A stretch of 64,000 nt of DNA from an uncultured Bacteroidales bacterium (GTDB lineage Bacteria > Bacteroidota > Bacteroidia > Bacteroidales > UBA932), in the NCBI GenBank assembly GCA_900320795.1, contig ONTQ01000002.1, positions 25,855-89,854 on the forward strand, given 5' to 3'. The notes below the pieces were generated by a model. That model saw only the letters and a list, made by a program, of their open reading frames with translations. It did no database searches and was not told the DNA's origin. Below are positions 9,165 to 18,635 of this stretch, piece after piece. The number at the start of each line of letters is the position of its first letter. Positions within the stretch are counted from its first letter, which is position 1. The position numbers were made by a program, and so were the translations under genes.

Positions 9165-11678
9165 TTACTTTTTACGGAACGGCAGCCAGGGCAGGGCGAG
9201 GGCGGCGAGCAGGGCGAGGAGCAAAGCCAGAGAGGCGATGGTCGAAACCAGGGCACCCAACCGATAGCTGTCCGGCAGGAAGGTCATCACCACTTCGTGG
9301 GAGCCCGCGGGCAGGACGGCGGCGCGGAGGGTCCAGTCGGCGCGCAGCAGGTCCAGGGGTTCTCCGTCCACGGTGGCGTGCCAGCCGTTGGGATAGAAGA
9401 TTTCGCTGAACACGGCCAGGCGGTCGGAGGTCGATGTATACCGGTAATGCAGCTCATTGGGAGCGTAGGAGGTCATTTCGATGAACGGGGATTCTTCGTC
9501 GCTGCGCTCCTCAGAATGACAAGAGAGACTGATATCCTCTGTTACTACGGCCTGGTGGCGGAGGTCGATGGCACCCAGGAGGGCGATTTCTTCGTCCGGA
9601 GTGGAGGCCACGGCTACGGAATCCACAAACCACGCGGGGCCGAAGGCGGCGTCATTCACCAGCGGCGGATAGGTGCCGTCCAGCACCACGTAGCGGGTGT
9701 TGAGGGCGTTCAGGACCGGCGTGCCGGAAGCCATCCACTCCTCCACCTCTTCCAGTTCGGCCACATTGTTCAACTGCTTGTACAGGCCGTTGATTTCGGC
9801 CGTCAGGTAATGCTCGATGAGGTCTTGGTAGCGCTGCAACTTGGCCGGGGAATAGCCGCCCACGTTCTTGTGGTGGTAGGACGGTACGGAAGAGTTGAAA
9901 ACGTTCACCGTGAGGTCCAGGACGCGGTATTGCGGGTCCTTGTCGGCCTTGATAATCTGGTCCACTGGCCGCTCGGCGAAGGGTTTTCCGAAATCCTTGG
10001 GCGTGGTGAAATGGTCTGCGTTGAGGTAGCGCTTGTCGGTGACGAAGAGGTTGGCGGCGCTGAGGATGCAAATCACGACGGCAGCCACCCATTTGCGCCC
10101 GAATCCGGCGAACTCCTTCGCGTGCTCCGTCTGTCCCTTCGGCAGATAGGCCCAAAGGAGCAGTAGGGCCGATGCGGTGATGAGGGTGAAGGACAGGAGG
10201 GCGTCGGCCCGGAAGAGGGCGATACGGTCCTGCACCAGGGCCTCCACCAGCACATCCTGCATCTGGGCGTCAGCGGCCGATTCGAAGCTGCCGAAAAGTC
10301 CGGGTGCCAGCCAGGCCAGCAGGCAAAAGCCGCCGGTGAGGCCGAAAGCCCATCCCCAGGCCTTCCGGAAACGGTTTTTATCGTATGCGCCCCGCGCGAT
10401 GCGGTCCAGCGTCACGAAGCCCAGCAGGGGCAGCGTCACCTGCAGCACCACCAGGGCCATGGACACCGTCCTGAACTTGTTATATAGCGGTAAATACTTG
10501 AAGCAGAACTCGGTAAAGGCCATAAAATGGCTGCCGACCGCCATCAGGATGGCCAGGATGGTAGCCGCCAGCAGCCACCATTTCTCCCGTCCTTTATACA
10601 GGCCCAGGCCCAGAATAAAGAGGAAGACACAGATGGCGCCCATATACATAGGACCGGCGGTAAACGGCTGCGGGCCCCAATAGAGCGGCAGGTTTTTGGC
10701 GGTTTCCTTCAGGTTTTTCTGTCCGGCCTGACGCAGCAGTTTGATGGTGGCCGATTTCTCCGGATCCACCGCCCCGGCCGACGATCCGCCATTGAAATTG
10801 GGAATCATGAGGTTGGGCAGTTCTTCCCAGCCGTAGCTCCAGGAAGTGGCATATTCCAGATCCAGGCCTTTGCTGCTTCCTTTGTCCTGGTCCTTAGATA
10901 GTTCCGAACCGCCGCGCATGGTGTTGGGGGTGTACTTGGCCAGGGGTAGCAGTTTGTTCACATTGGTGGCGATACCCGCCCCGCCCAGCACCAGCAGCAG
11001 AAGGGAGGCCGTGATGAACGGTTTCCAGGCCTTGGTCCGGATGGTGTGAATGAACTCCACCAGCGCGAAAAGCAACACTATAATAGCCAGGTAATAAGTG
11101 ATTTGCTGATGGTTGGCCTTGATTTGGAAACTGAGCGCCAGGCCGAATAAAACGGACCCTAGAAGGGGGCGCTGTTTACGATAGGTATACACCACCGCGG
11201 CGAGGACCCAGGGCATTAGGGCGATGGCTTGCATCTTGGTATTATGCCCTACCTGGATAATCTGGAAATTGTAGCTGCAGAAAGCCACGGCGATGGCGCC
11301 GCCTATGGCCACAGGGAGGCTTACCCCCATTGCCAGGAACATAAGGAACGCTCCCAGCAAGGTCACGAAAATCCAGGTGGCCGGCCGCTTACCCCAAAAC
11401 AGCAGTTTATAGAGGGGTTCCGTATAGTCGCCGCCGTTCTGGGTGGAAATGGCTGTGGTGGGCATACCGCCGAACATGGAGTCCGTCCAGTAGGTGGGGT
11501 TGTCCGGGTGGGCCCTGTTCCACTCGGTCATTTCGTGCGACATGCCCACATAGCCGGATATGTCGCTCTGGTTCACGATTTTACCATCCAGAACCTGCGG
11601 CACAAAACCGTAACTCAGCGCCAGGAACAGGGCAATCACGCCCAGGCCGATGGCTATTTTCTTCCAATATTTCTTCAT
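9165..11678 (-). CDS. YfhO-family polytopic membrane protein
   Basis: 837 aa with about 12 hydrophobic segments and a large extracytoplasmic C-terminal region. The N-terminal block (SDISGYVGMSHEMTEW, then YWTDSMFGGMPT) is typical of YfhO/GtrB-like membrane proteins of Bacteroidota, which have a GT-C glycosyltransferase-like layout. In Firmicutes YfhO acts in lipoteichoic-acid glycosylation; here a role in glycosylating an envelope polymer is inferred only. It overlaps the upstream glycosyltransferase by 4 nt (ATGA), which supports a shared pathway. The extracytoplasmic region carries an in-frame copy of the dispersed element, translated as CHSEERSDEESPF, so the encoded protein has a recent low-complexity insertion that homologues should lack. 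Confidence 0.85.
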   Translation of the reverse strand: MKKYWKKIAIGLGVIALFLALSYGFVPQVLDGKIVNQSDISGYVGMSHEMTEWNRAHPDNPTYWTDSMFGGMPTTAISTQNGGDYTEPLYKLLFWGKRPATWIFVTLLGAFLMFLAMGVSLPVAIGGAIAVAFCSYNFQIIQVGHNTKMQAIALMPWVLAAVVYTYRKQRPLLGSVLFGLALSFQIKANHQQITYYLAIIVLLFALVEFIHTIRTKAWKPFITASLLLLVLGGAGIATNVNKLLPLAKYTPNTMRGGSELSKDQDKGSSKGLDLEYATSWSYGWEELPNLMIPNFNGGSSAGAVDPEKSATIKLLRQAGQKNLKETAKNLPLYWGPQPFTAGPMYMGAICVFLFILGLGLYKGREKWWLLAATILAILMAVGSHFMAFTEFCFKYLPLYNKFRTVSMALVVLQVTLPLLGFVTLDRIARGAYDKNRFRKAWGWAFGLTGGFCLLAWLAPGLFGSFESAADAQMQDVLVEALVQDRIALFRADALLSFTLITASALLLLWAYLPKGQTEHAKEFAGFGRKWVAAVVICILSAANLFVTDKRYLNADHFTTPKDFGKPFAERPVDQIIKADKDPQYRVLDLTVNVFNSSVPSYHHKNVGGYSPAKLQRYQDLIEHYLTAEINGLYKQLNNVAELEEVEEWMASGTPVLNALNTRYVVLDGTYPPLVNDAAFGPAWFVDSVAVASTPDEEIALLGAIDLRHQAVVTEDISLSCHSEERSDEESPFIEMTSYAPNELHYRYTSTSDRLAVFSEIFYPNGWHATVDGEPLDLLRADWTLRAAVLPAGSHEVVMTFLPDSYRLGALVSTIASLALLLALLAALALPWLPFRKK
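9490..9521 (-). repeat. Dispersed 27-bp element, copy 2, in frame inside the YfhO-like gene
   Basis: The coding strand reads TGTCATTCTGAG, then a version of the element with two extra 3-nt blocks (GAG and GAC relative to consensus), giving CHSEERSDEES. The 6-nt gain keeps the frame. Orientation relative to the gene is the same as in the second transglutaminase and aroC. Confidence 0.88.
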
Positions 11679-12961
11679 TTTGTAATGTTTTCCAGTAATT
11701 CAGCCAGGGCATGGGCCGTGGCGCGGCGGGAATAGGGGCCGATATCCCCCGTTGTCGCCGGAATGCCCCCGGTAAGGTGCTGGTTCCAGGCCGCCTGAAG
11801 GAAGGTTCTGAGGCCCTTTTCGTCATCCCAGCCGATGGTGCGGCCGGCTTCCGCAGCCGTCAGCACACGGGCCATGGCACCGTCCGCCTGGCCGATGCCC
11901 AGCACCGGACGGCGGGCAGCCAGGTACTCGAACAGTTTCCCGGGCAGGATGGGCCTGTACTGCGGGTCGTTGCGAAGGGGCAGCAGCAGCACCGAGGCGC
12001 TCCGCTGCTCGCGCACGGCCGTGGCGTGGTCGCAGTATCCAAGCGAGATGACGTTGTCGATAAGCCGGTTGGCATTAATGGCTTCCAGCACCTCCCGGTC
12101 CACTTTTCCGGAGAGGCGGATACGCAGGGCGGTGCGAAACTGCGGGTCTTTGGCCGCCATTTCTCCGAGGACTTTCCAGAGCGTGAGGGGATTGCCGTCG
12201 GCCGCAAAAAGACCGGTGTGAACCAGGTTGAAATGCCCGTCCGGCTCCGGAGCGGGACCGGTGAAGTCCTCCTCGTCGTAACCATTGGTGATGCAGGCTA
12301 CGGGCGTCCGGGTCAGGGCCTGGAAGTCCTCCTGCATGAGCGGCGTGCACGCAAGGACGAGGGAACTATCATCCAGGACGGCCTGTTCCATCGCACGGAG
12401 CCGCTTCCAGGTAAAGGCGCTCATGGGCAGATGCTTTAGGTAGTACATCTTGCTCCAGGGGTCCCGGAAATCCGGAATCCACGGAATGCCCAGGGCTTTG
12501 TGCAGCCGCTGGCCGATCAGATGCACCGAATGCGGCGGACCGGTCGTGACCATGATATCCACCGGATGCGCCTTCAAATAGGCCTTGAGCTGCTTGACGG
12601 AGGGACGCACCCAGCCAATCCGCGGGTCCGGGACAAACAGATTGGCCCGAATCCACAACGACAGGCGCTGTTTGAAAGTCTTGGGACCGGACGATATTTC
12701 CGTGACCTCCGTGCTTTTGGCGCCGGTGAGGCGGCGATAGGCGGCGTAGGGCTCCCAGATGGGACCGCGGAGCACCTCTACATCGGCCGGAACCTCCTTC
12801 TCGAAAGAAGGGTCCAGCGAAGGGTAATCGGCCTTTTCCGGAGCCCACACGACGGGCTCCCAGCCCTCGGCGGGCAGGTATTTCACAAACTTCACCCAGC
12901 GCTGCACGCCCGATCCTCCGGACGGGGGCCAGTAATAGGCTATGACCAGCACCCGTTTCAT
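11675..12961 (-). CDS. GT4-like glycosyltransferase
   Basis: 428 aa, cytosolic or peripheral membrane GT-B fold. The N-terminus YYWPPSGGSGVQRWVKFVKYL contains the Gly-rich acceptor-side loop typical of group 1 transferases, here split by coordinates only. The middle has DFRDPWSKMYYLKHLP and the C-terminal half has the nucleotide-sugar region around LLPLRNDPQYRPILPGKLFE, with the EX7E-like area near FEYLAARRPVLG. Sugar donor and acceptor cannot be told. It overlaps mutS upstream by 4 nt and the YfhO-like gene downstream by 4 nt, so the three are translationally coupled. Pairing with a YfhO-like protein suggests envelope polysaccharide or glycolipid synthesis. Confidence 0.88.
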   Translation of the reverse strand: MKRVLVIAYYWPPSGGSGVQRWVKFVKYLPAEGWEPVVWAPEKADYPSLDPSFEKEVPADVEVLRGPIWEPYAAYRRLTGAKSTEVTEISSGPKTFKQRLSLWIRANLFVPDPRIGWVRPSVKQLKAYLKAHPVDIMVTTGPPHSVHLIGQRLHKALGIPWIPDFRDPWSKMYYLKHLPMSAFTWKRLRAMEQAVLDDSSLVLACTPLMQEDFQALTRTPVACITNGYDEEDFTGPAPEPDGHFNLVHTGLFAADGNPLTLWKVLGEMAAKDPQFRTALRIRLSGKVDREVLEAINANRLIDNVISLGYCDHATAVREQRSASVLLLPLRNDPQYRPILPGKLFEYLAARRPVLGIGQADGAMARVLTAAEAGRTIGWDDEKGLRTFLQAAWNQHLTGGIPATTGDIGPYSRRATAHALAELLENITK

Positions 12962-15582
12962 AGCCCCAGTTCTTCTTTCATGGCCCGCAGGAGGTCGAAG
13001 GCCTGGAGCGGGGTCATATTGTTGAGGTCGGCCTGGCGGAGACGGTCCCTCAGGGATTCCAGCAGGGGGTCGTCCAATTGGAACATGGACAACTGGATGG
13101 AGCCGTCCTTCTCTACATGGCCCTCCTTCACGTTGTGCGGCTTCACGGGCGTGAGCGCGCCGAGGGCGTCCAGTTTCTCACTGTTTTCCAGGGCCTTCAG
13201 CGTGCGCTCCGCGCTTTCCAGCACCGGCCCCGGCATCCCGGCCATGCGGGCCACGTGGATACCGAAACTGTGCGCCGTGCCGCCTTCCTTGATCTTCCGG
13301 AGGAAAATCACCTCCCGGCCCACTTCCTTCACCGTCACGTGGAAATTCTTCACTCGCGGGAACAGGCCTTCCAGGTCGTTCAGCTCATGATAATGCGTGG
13401 CAAAGAGCGTCTTGGCGCCCTTTCCGTATTCGTGGATATATTCCACGATGCCCCGGGCGATGGACATGCCGTCGTAGGTGGACGTTCCCCGGCCGATTTC
13501 GTCCAGGAGCACCAGCGAGCGGCCACTTAAATTATTGAGAATCATGGCCGTCTCCAGCATTTCCACCATGAAGGTAGACTCGCCGCGGGAGATATTGTCC
13601 GTGGCGCCCACGCGGGTGAAGAGTTTGTCGAACCAGCCGATGTGGGCTTCGGCCGCCGGGACGAAGGAGCCGCACTGGGCCATGAGCACGATGAGGGCCG
13701 TTTGCCGCAGGAGGGCGCTCTTACCGGCCATGTTGGGGCCGGTGAGAATGATAATCTGCTGCTTTTCGTCGTCCAGATAGACATCGTTGGGAACATATTC
13801 CTCTCCCGGAGGCATCAGGGTCTCGATGACCGGATGCCGTCCCTGGCGGATGTCCAGCACCTTGCCTCCGTTCATGTCCGGCCGGCAGTAGTGGCGCTCC
13901 ATGGCCTGCTGGGCAAAGCCGGAGAGCACGTCCACTTTTGCCAGGATGCGGCTGTTGCACTGGATGTCGGGAATCTGCTGCTGGATTTTTTGGATGAGTT
14001 CTCCGTAAAGACGGGTCTCGATGGCATAAATGCGGTCTTCGGCCGTGAGAATCTTCTCCTCATACTGCTTGAGTTCCTCGGTGATGTAGCGCTCTGCGTT
14101 CACCAGGGTCTGTTTCCGGATCCACTCCGGGGGCACCTGGTCCTTGTAGGTGTTGCGAACCTCGATATAATAGCCGAAGACATTGTTGTAAGCAATTTTA
14201 AGCGAGGCGATTCCGGTGCGCTCGGCCTCCCGCTGCTGCATCTGGAGCAGATAGTCCTTGCCGCCGGCGCTCATCCGGCGGAGTTCGTCCAGTTCGGCGT
14301 CCACGCCTTCCGCAATCACCGGCCCCTTGCCAATCTGCATGGCCGGTTCGGGGGCCATGACACGGATAATCTCCTGCAGCAGCCGGTCACAGTTTCGAAG
14401 GCCCTTCAGCAGTTTTGAAAGGGCTTCGGAGCCCTGCAGCCGCTCTTTGACGGGTCCGGAAATCGCCAGGCCGCGGGAAAGCTGCATCACCTCGCGCGGG
14501 AAAGCCTTGCCGGTGGCAATGCGGCCCAGGATGCGCTCCATGTCCCCGATTTTCCCAAGATCCATCTGCGTCTCCTGCAGAATCTCGGGCTGTTCGGTGA
14601 AATACTGGACGATATCGTACCGGGCGTTCAGCTCCTTGAGGTCCAGGATGGGCATGGCCAGCCAGCTGCGGAGCAGGCGGGCGCCCATGGGGCTGGAGCA
14701 CTTGTCCAGCGTCTGCACCAGGGAGACGCCTCCCTCCCCGGCGGCGCTTTGGAAAACTTCCAGGTTGCGGAGGGTGAAACGGTCCATCCACACGAACTTG
14801 GCCTCGTCGATACGGCCGATACTGCAGATGTTCTTCAGGCCCACGTGCTGCGTCTGTTCCAGATATACCAGCAGGGCGCCGGCGCTGCAGATACCCAGCG
14901 GATAGGGGTCTATCGCAAAGCCCTTGAGGCTGTCCACCTGGAATTGCCGTTTCAGGCGCTCCACGGCGGCATCATACACGAAGGCCCACTCGTCGATGGA
15001 GGTGGTGTAATAGTCTCCGAAGCGTTCCTTCAGTCCCTTTTCATATCCGCGCTGCACCACCAGTTCCTTGGGCTTGAGGGAGCCCAGCAGCGTGCCGATG
15101 TAATCCAGCGTTCCCTGCGCCACCTGGAACTGTCCGGTGGACACATCCAGGAATGCGGCGCCGCAGTTGTCTTTTTCTACCGTGAGGCCGCAGAGGAAGT
15201 TGTTTTCCTTCTGCTCCAGCATGCCCTCGCCAAAGGAAATGCCGGGCGTAACAATCTCCGTTACACCGCGTTTGACCAGTTTCTTGGTGAGTTTAGGGTC
15301 TTCCAGCTGGTCGCATACGGCCACTTTGTAGCCGGCCCGGATAAGTTTGGTGAGATACCCTTCGATGGCATGGTGCGGGAAGCCGGCCATGGGAATGGGC
15401 CCCTTGTCTCCGTTGGATTTCTTGGTGAGCACCAGACCCAGCACCCGGGAGGCCGTCACGGCGTCGTCCGAGTAACTTTCATAAAAGTCTCCCACCCGGT
15501 AAAGCAGCAGGGCTTCCGGGTGTTGCGCCTTCACTTCGAAGAACTGTTTGATAAGGGGAGTATTTTCCGCCATCTTTGCCAT
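12958..15582 (-). CDS. mutS: DNA mismatch repair protein MutS
   Basis: Recognises mispairs and small loops and recruits MutL; cytosolic ATPase dimer. 874 aa, normal length. The mismatch-binding Phe-x-Glu is seen in GDFYESYSDDA near the N-terminus. The ABC-type ATPase domain has Walker A GPNMAGKSALLRQ, the FMVEMLE region and Walker B LVLLDEIGRGTSTYDG, then the ATHYHELNDL helix-turn-helix side. The end has a short dimerisation tail with EKDGSIQLSMFQLDDPL. Two close starts exist (Met1 and Met4). A TATCTTTG box lies 22 nt upstream. First gene of a four-gene operon with glycosyltransferase, YfhO-like protein and lipoprotein. Confidence 0.98.
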   Translation of the reverse strand: MAKMAENTPLIKQFFEVKAQHPEALLLYRVGDFYESYSDDAVTASRVLGLVLTKKSNGDKGPIPMAGFPHHAIEGYLTKLIRAGYKVAVCDQLEDPKLTKKLVKRGVTEIVTPGISFGEGMLEQKENNFLCGLTVEKDNCGAAFLDVSTGQFQVAQGTLDYIGTLLGSLKPKELVVQRGYEKGLKERFGDYYTTSIDEWAFVYDAAVERLKRQFQVDSLKGFAIDPYPLGICSAGALLVYLEQTQHVGLKNICSIGRIDEAKFVWMDRFTLRNLEVFQSAAGEGGVSLVQTLDKCSSPMGARLLRSWLAMPILDLKELNARYDIVQYFTEQPEILQETQMDLGKIGDMERILGRIATGKAFPREVMQLSRGLAISGPVKERLQGSEALSKLLKGLRNCDRLLQEIIRVMAPEPAMQIGKGPVIAEGVDAELDELRRMSAGGKDYLLQMQQREAERTGIASLKIAYNNVFGYYIEVRNTYKDQVPPEWIRKQTLVNAERYITEELKQYEEKILTAEDRIYAIETRLYGELIQKIQQQIPDIQCNSRILAKVDVLSGFAQQAMERHYCRPDMNGGKVLDIRQGRHPVIETLMPPGEEYVPNDVYLDDEKQQIIILTGPNMAGKSALLRQTALIVLMAQCGSFVPAAEAHIGWFDKLFTRVGATDNISRGESTFMVEMLETAMILNNLSGRSLVLLDEIGRGTSTYDGMSIARGIVEYIHEYGKGAKTLFATHYHELNDLEGLFPRVKNFHVTVKEVGREVIFLRKIKEGGTAHSFGIHVARMAGMPGPVLESAERTLKALENSEKLDALGALTPVKPHNVKEGHVEKDGSIQLSMFQLDDPLLESLRDRLRQADLNNMTPLQAFDLLRAMKEELGL

Positions 15583-15604
15583 ATCCTGTCAATTGCTGGA
15601 AATA

Positions 15605-15612
15605 CAAAGATA
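15605..15612 (-). promoter_or_regulatory. Putative -7 box of the mutS operon
   Basis: Minus-strand TATCTTTG, 22 nt before the mutS start. It is a full match to TAnnTTTG and would drive the four-gene operon. Confidence 0.55.
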
Positions 15613-15641
15613 GCATTTTTTCCCGACAATAATCTCCCCTG

Positions 15642-15694
15642 CCGCCTCGACACAAAATCGGCCTCCTCCTGCTACCCTCTGGCTGTCGAGGCGG
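15642..15694. repeat. Solitary inverted repeat sharing arms with array D
   Basis: Arms CCGCCTCGACA (15642-15652) and TGTCGAGGCGG (15684-15694) are perfect complements with a 31-nt loop. The arm sequence is the same as the CCGCCTCGACAACGAG start of the 84-bp units at 44946-45250, so this looks like a single member of that family. It lies between the mutS promoter and the transporter stop codon and could also serve as a terminator for the transporter's opposite-strand neighbour; no U-tract follows. Confidence 0.75.
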
Positions 15695-15741
15695 TACGGC
15701 CGGCACAGGCACGCCGTCATCCCGCTTCGCAGGACCCGGGC

Positions 15742-17073
15742 CTACAGGAAAAGGTTGGTGAGGAAAACGACCACAATGCCCACAGGGGCCAGGTAGCGCA
15801 TCAGGAAATACAGCAGGGGGAAGAGGCGGCGGTTGCAGGTGCCTCCGCCCGTGAGTTCGTCCCGGACATCGGCCTTGGACATTTTCCAGCCCACGAAGAG
15901 GGTGAACAGAAGGCCGCCGAAAGGCATGAGCCAGTTGGTGCAGAGTTTGTCCAGGAAGTCAAAAATCCCGACCCCCAGCAGTTTGACGCCGGAAAGCGGG
16001 CCGAAGGACAGCGAGCACAACACCCCCAGCGCCCAGGTTCCGAAGGCCAGCACCAGGGTGCTGCGGCGCCGGCTCCAGCCTTTTTCTTCCACCAGGTAGG
16101 CCACGCCCACTTCCAGCAGGGAAATGGACGAAGTGAGGGCGGCGATGAGGATGCTGAAGAAGAACAGGACGGACACTACCGTTCCAGCCCAGCCCATCTG
16201 GCTGAAGATGTACGGCAGGGTGTCAAATACCAGGCCGGGGCCTTCCTCCGGCTGGATGCCGGCGGCAAAGACGGCGGGCATCACGGCAAAACCGGCCAGC
16301 AGGGCGAACAGCAGGTCGAAAGCGGCCGTGCAGTTGCCGGCAGAGACGATATTCTCTTCTTTCCGCATATAGGAGGCATAGGTGAGGATGGTTCCCACAC
16401 CAAGCGACAGGGAGAAGAAAGCCTGTCCCATGGCGGTGGCGACAACCTGAGCGTTGATTTTGGAGAAATCGGGCTTCACCATGTATTCCACGCCCTTCCA
16501 GGAGCCGGGCAGCGTGAGCCCGTAGATGACGATGCCCACAATGAGAATAAACAGCATCGGCATAGTAATCTTGGTAAACTTTTCGATGCCTTTTGTGACG
16601 CCCAGAAGGATGATGCCGGCGGTGAGGGCCATGAAGACGGTGTGGGTGACCAGCGGCTCCCAGGTGGAGGAGATGAACCCGCCGAAGAGGCCGGAAGTGT
16701 CCCCTATGAAGCGGAAGGAACAGGCTTTCATGAAGTAATCCACCGCCCAGCCGCCTACCACGCTGTAGTAACTGAGTAGCAGCAGGGGAGCCACTACGGT
16801 GACCAGTCCCAGCCACTTCCAGCGGGTGCCGGGCGCCAGTTTTTTCATGGCTCCGAAGGTGTTGCTGCCGCTTCGCCGGCCGATGACAGCCTCGGCCATG
16901 AAAATGGGCATGGCCAGCAGGGCGCAGGCCGCGATGTAAACCAGAATGAAGGCAGCGCCGCCGTTCTGTCCCACCAGATACGGGAATCGCCAGATATTGC
17001 CAAGGCCGATGGCAGAACCCGCCATGGCCAGAATCACCGCCAGGCGGCCGCCGAAATTTTCTCGAGTCTGCAT
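15742..17073 (-). CDS. Neurotransmitter:sodium symporter (NSS/SNF) family transporter
   Basis: Inner-membrane Na+-coupled transporter of amino acids or related small amines, LeuT fold. 443 aa from the ATG at 17073 with about 11-12 helices. The TM1 signature [18 protein letters not shown] followed by NGGAAF is diagnostic; the unwound GLGNIWRFP segment forms part of the Na+ and substrate sites. The open frame extends 15 nt further to a GTG at 17088, but homologues begin a few residues before ENFGGR, so the ATG is chosen. Its box (17100-17107) is back-to-back with that of thyA. Substrate cannot be predicted from sequence alone. Confidence 0.93.
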   Translation of the reverse strand: MQTRENFGGRLAVILAMAGSAIGLGNIWRFPYLVGQNGGAAFILVYIAACALLAMPIFMAEAVIGRRSGSNTFGAMKKLAPGTRWKWLGLVTVVAPLLLLSYYSVVGGWAVDYFMKACSFRFIGDTSGLFGGFISSTWEPLVTHTVFMALTAGIILLGVTKGIEKFTKITMPMLFILIVGIVIYGLTLPGSWKGVEYMVKPDFSKINAQVVATAMGQAFFSLSLGVGTILTYASYMRKEENIVSAGNCTAAFDLLFALLAGFAVMPAVFAAGIQPEEGPGLVFDTLPYIFSQMGWAGTVVSVLFFFSILIAALTSSISLLEVGVAYLVEEKGWSRRRSTLVLAFGTWALGVLCSLSFGPLSGVKLLGVGIFDFLDKLCTNWLMPFGGLLFTLFVGWKMSKADVRDELTGGGTCNRRLFPLLYFLMRYLAPVGIVVVFLTNLFL

Positions 17074-17095
17074 AAAGTCCGAATACACTTGCCTG

Positions 17096-17127
17096 TTTGC
17101 AAAGATAGCGATTTCTTCTTATTTTTG
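17096..17127 (+). promoter_or_regulatory. Complete Bacteroidota-type promoter of thyA
   Basis: TTTG at 17096-17099, a 20-nt spacer, then TATTTTTG at 17120-17127. This fits the TTTG-N19/21-TAnnTTTG consensus. The box ends only 4 nt before the thyA ATG, so the transcript should be leaderless or almost so. Confidence 0.65.
17100..17107 (-). promoter_or_regulatory. Putative -7 box of the NSS transporter gene
   Basis: Minus-strand TATCTTTG, 26 nt before the ATG at 17073. It is divergent from, and 12 bp away from, the thyA box. Confidence 0.5.
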
Positions 17128-17131
17128 TACT

Positions 17132-17926
17132 ATGCAACAGTACCTGGACCTTTTAAGACATATCCGGGAGCACGGCGTCATGAAGCAGGACCGCACCGGC
17201 ACGGGCACGCAGAGCGTGTTCGGCTACCAGATGCGCTTCAACCTCTCTGACGGCTTTCCCCTCCTCACCACCAAGAAGGTGCACCTCAAGTCCATCATCT
17301 ATGAACTCCTGTGGTTCATCGCGGGAGACACCAATGTAAAGTATCTCCAGGACCACGGCGTCACCATTTGGGACGAATGGGCCGATGAAAACGGCAACCT
17401 CGGCCCCGTATATGGTCATCAGTGGCGCTCCTGGCCCGCCCCCGACGGGCGCAACATAGACCAGCTCTCGCAGGTGGTGGAAATGATCAGGAACAACCCC
17501 GACTCCCGCCGGATGCTGGTGACCGCCTGGAATCCCGGCGAGGTGGACCGGATGGCCCTGCCGCCCTGCCACTGCCTGTTCCAGTTCTATGTGGCGGAAG
17601 GAAAACTCTCCTGCCAACTGTACCAGCGCAGTGCCGACGTGTTCCTGGGCGTTCCCTTCAACATTGCCTCCTATGCCCTCCTGACGCTTATGATTGCACA
17701 GGTGTGCGGCCTCCAGCCCGGGGAGTTCATCCACACAACAGGAGACACCCATATTTACAAGAACCATTTCGAGCAGGTAGCCCTGCAACTTTCCCGGGAA
17801 CCCCGGAAACTCCCCGTGATGAAACTGAATCCGGACGTCAAGTCCCTCTTCGATTTCACCTACGAAGATTTTACCCTGGAAGGATACGACCCCTGGCCCG
17901 CCATCAAGGCTCCCGTGGCCGTGTAG
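17132..17926 (+). CDS. thyA: Thymidylate synthase
   Basis: Converts dUMP to dTMP with 5,10-methylene-tetrahydrofolate, releasing dihydrofolate; cytosolic homodimer. 264 aa, the same length as E. coli ThyA, starting [11 protein letters not shown]. Visible sites are the phosphate-binding Arg in [35 protein letters not shown], the catalytic Cys in [10 protein letters not shown], and the [19 protein letters not shown] dUMP-binding segment. The reading frame is open upstream to 16946, but the ATG after the promoter gives the family start. It pairs with folA downstream, which recycles the dihydrofolate it makes; an 18-bp tandem repeat separates them. Confidence 0.98.
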   Translation: MQQYLDLLRHIREHGVMKQDRTGTGTQSVFGYQMRFNLSDGFPLLTTKKVHLKSIIYELLWFIAGDTNVKYLQDHGVTIWDEWADENGNLGPVYGHQWRSWPAPDGRNIDQLSQVVEMIRNNPDSRRMLVTAWNPGEVDRMALPPCHCLFQFYVAEGKLSCQLYQRSADVFLGVPFNIASYALLTLMIAQVCGLQPGEFIHTTGDTHIYKNHFEQVALQLSREPRKLPVMKLNPDVKSLFDFTYEDFTLEGYDPWPAIKAPVAV

Positions 17927-17932
17927 CCCCTT

Positions 17933-18033
17933 TTGTTATTCTGAACCCTCTTGTCATTCTGAACCCTCTTGTCCTTCTGAACCCCCTTGTCCTTCTGAAC
18001 CCTTTTGTCATTCTGAACGAAGTGAAGAATCTT
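17933..18033 (+). repeat. 18-bp tandem repeat (five units) ending in the dispersed element, abutting folA
   Basis: Units begin at 17933, 17951, 17969, 17987 and 18005, each close to TTGTCATTCTGAACCCTC. The last unit runs on as GAACGAAGTGAAGAATCTT, a full copy of the dispersed 27-bp element, and the folA ATG follows with no gap. The head of the element has thus been amplified in tandem and now forms the whole thyA-folA spacer and the folA leader. Confidence 0.9.
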
Positions 18034-18528
18034 ATGGAAAAATGTTTGATTGTCGCCGTGGCCGACAACTGGGGCATCGGCATCAAAAACCAACTTCCGT
18101 GGCACATCGCGGAAGACCTTAAATACTTCAAAAACACCACCAAAGGCTTCCCGGTCATCATGGGACGCACCACTTATTTCTCCCTGCCTTTCCGGCCCCT
18201 CAAAGGCCGGAAGAACATCGTGCTGAACCTGGGCGGAGACCCCATTCCGGATGTCACCTGCGTCTATTCCTTCGATGAGGCCTACAAAGAGGCCGAGAAG
18301 ACCGGAGCGGAAAAGTGCTTCGTGATGGGCGGTGCTTCCGTGTACCGTGCCGCCATGCCGGACATGGACAAACTCTACATCACCCACGTACACACCGTGT
18401 TGGACCAGGCCGATGTCTTCTTCCCGGAGATAGACCCCGCCGTCTGGGAGCGCGAAAGCACCTCCGAAACCCACGTGGACCCGGAAACCGGCTTTTCCTA
18501 TGAATTTGTCATCTACCGCAAGAAATAG
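18034..18528 (+). CDS. folA: Dihydrofolate reductase
   Basis: Reduces dihydrofolate to tetrahydrofolate with NADPH; cytosolic. 164 aa, normal for bacterial DHFR. Seen are the N-terminal IVAVADNWGIGIKNQLPWHIAEDLKYFK with the Trp loop and catalytic acidic residue after PWHIA, the NADPH-binding VIMGRTTYFSLP, and the FVMGGASVYRAAMP glycine pair. The start is the ATG directly after the repeat array; a much longer upstream open frame only reads thyA out of frame and is not used. Probably co-transcribed with thyA. Its leader is made of repeat sequence, so translation signals may have been created by the repeat. Confidence 0.97.
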   Translation: MEKCLIVAVADNWGIGIKNQLPWHIAEDLKYFKNTTKGFPVIMGRTTYFSLPFRPLKGRKNIVLNLGGDPIPDVTCVYSFDEAYKEAEKTGAEKCFVMGGASVYRAAMPDMDKLYITHVHTVLDQADVFFPEIDPAVWERESTSETHVDPETGFSYEFVIYRKK

Positions 18529-18635
18529 CGGGAGCCGCTTCGCTTAAACCGGTTCATTATCCGGGCAATCCGTTCAAAACAATCATCGAACAGTTTTCCC
18601 TCCTCTGTTTTAAACAGATAATCCGGCAGATTCAT
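18513..18635 (-). other. Possible 40-codon ORF or gene remnant
   Basis: A minus-strand frame reads MNLPDYLFKTEEGKLF onward for 40 aa and stops inside the folA 3' end. A purine-rich GAGGAGAGG precedes its ATG. The region is not similar to the repeats around it. It could be a decayed gene start; I do not recognise it. Confidence 0.2.

Noticed and set aside
17074-17088. GTG start for the NSS transporter
   Set aside because: The ATG at 17073 matches the family N-terminus; the GTG only adds five residues inside the intergenic region.
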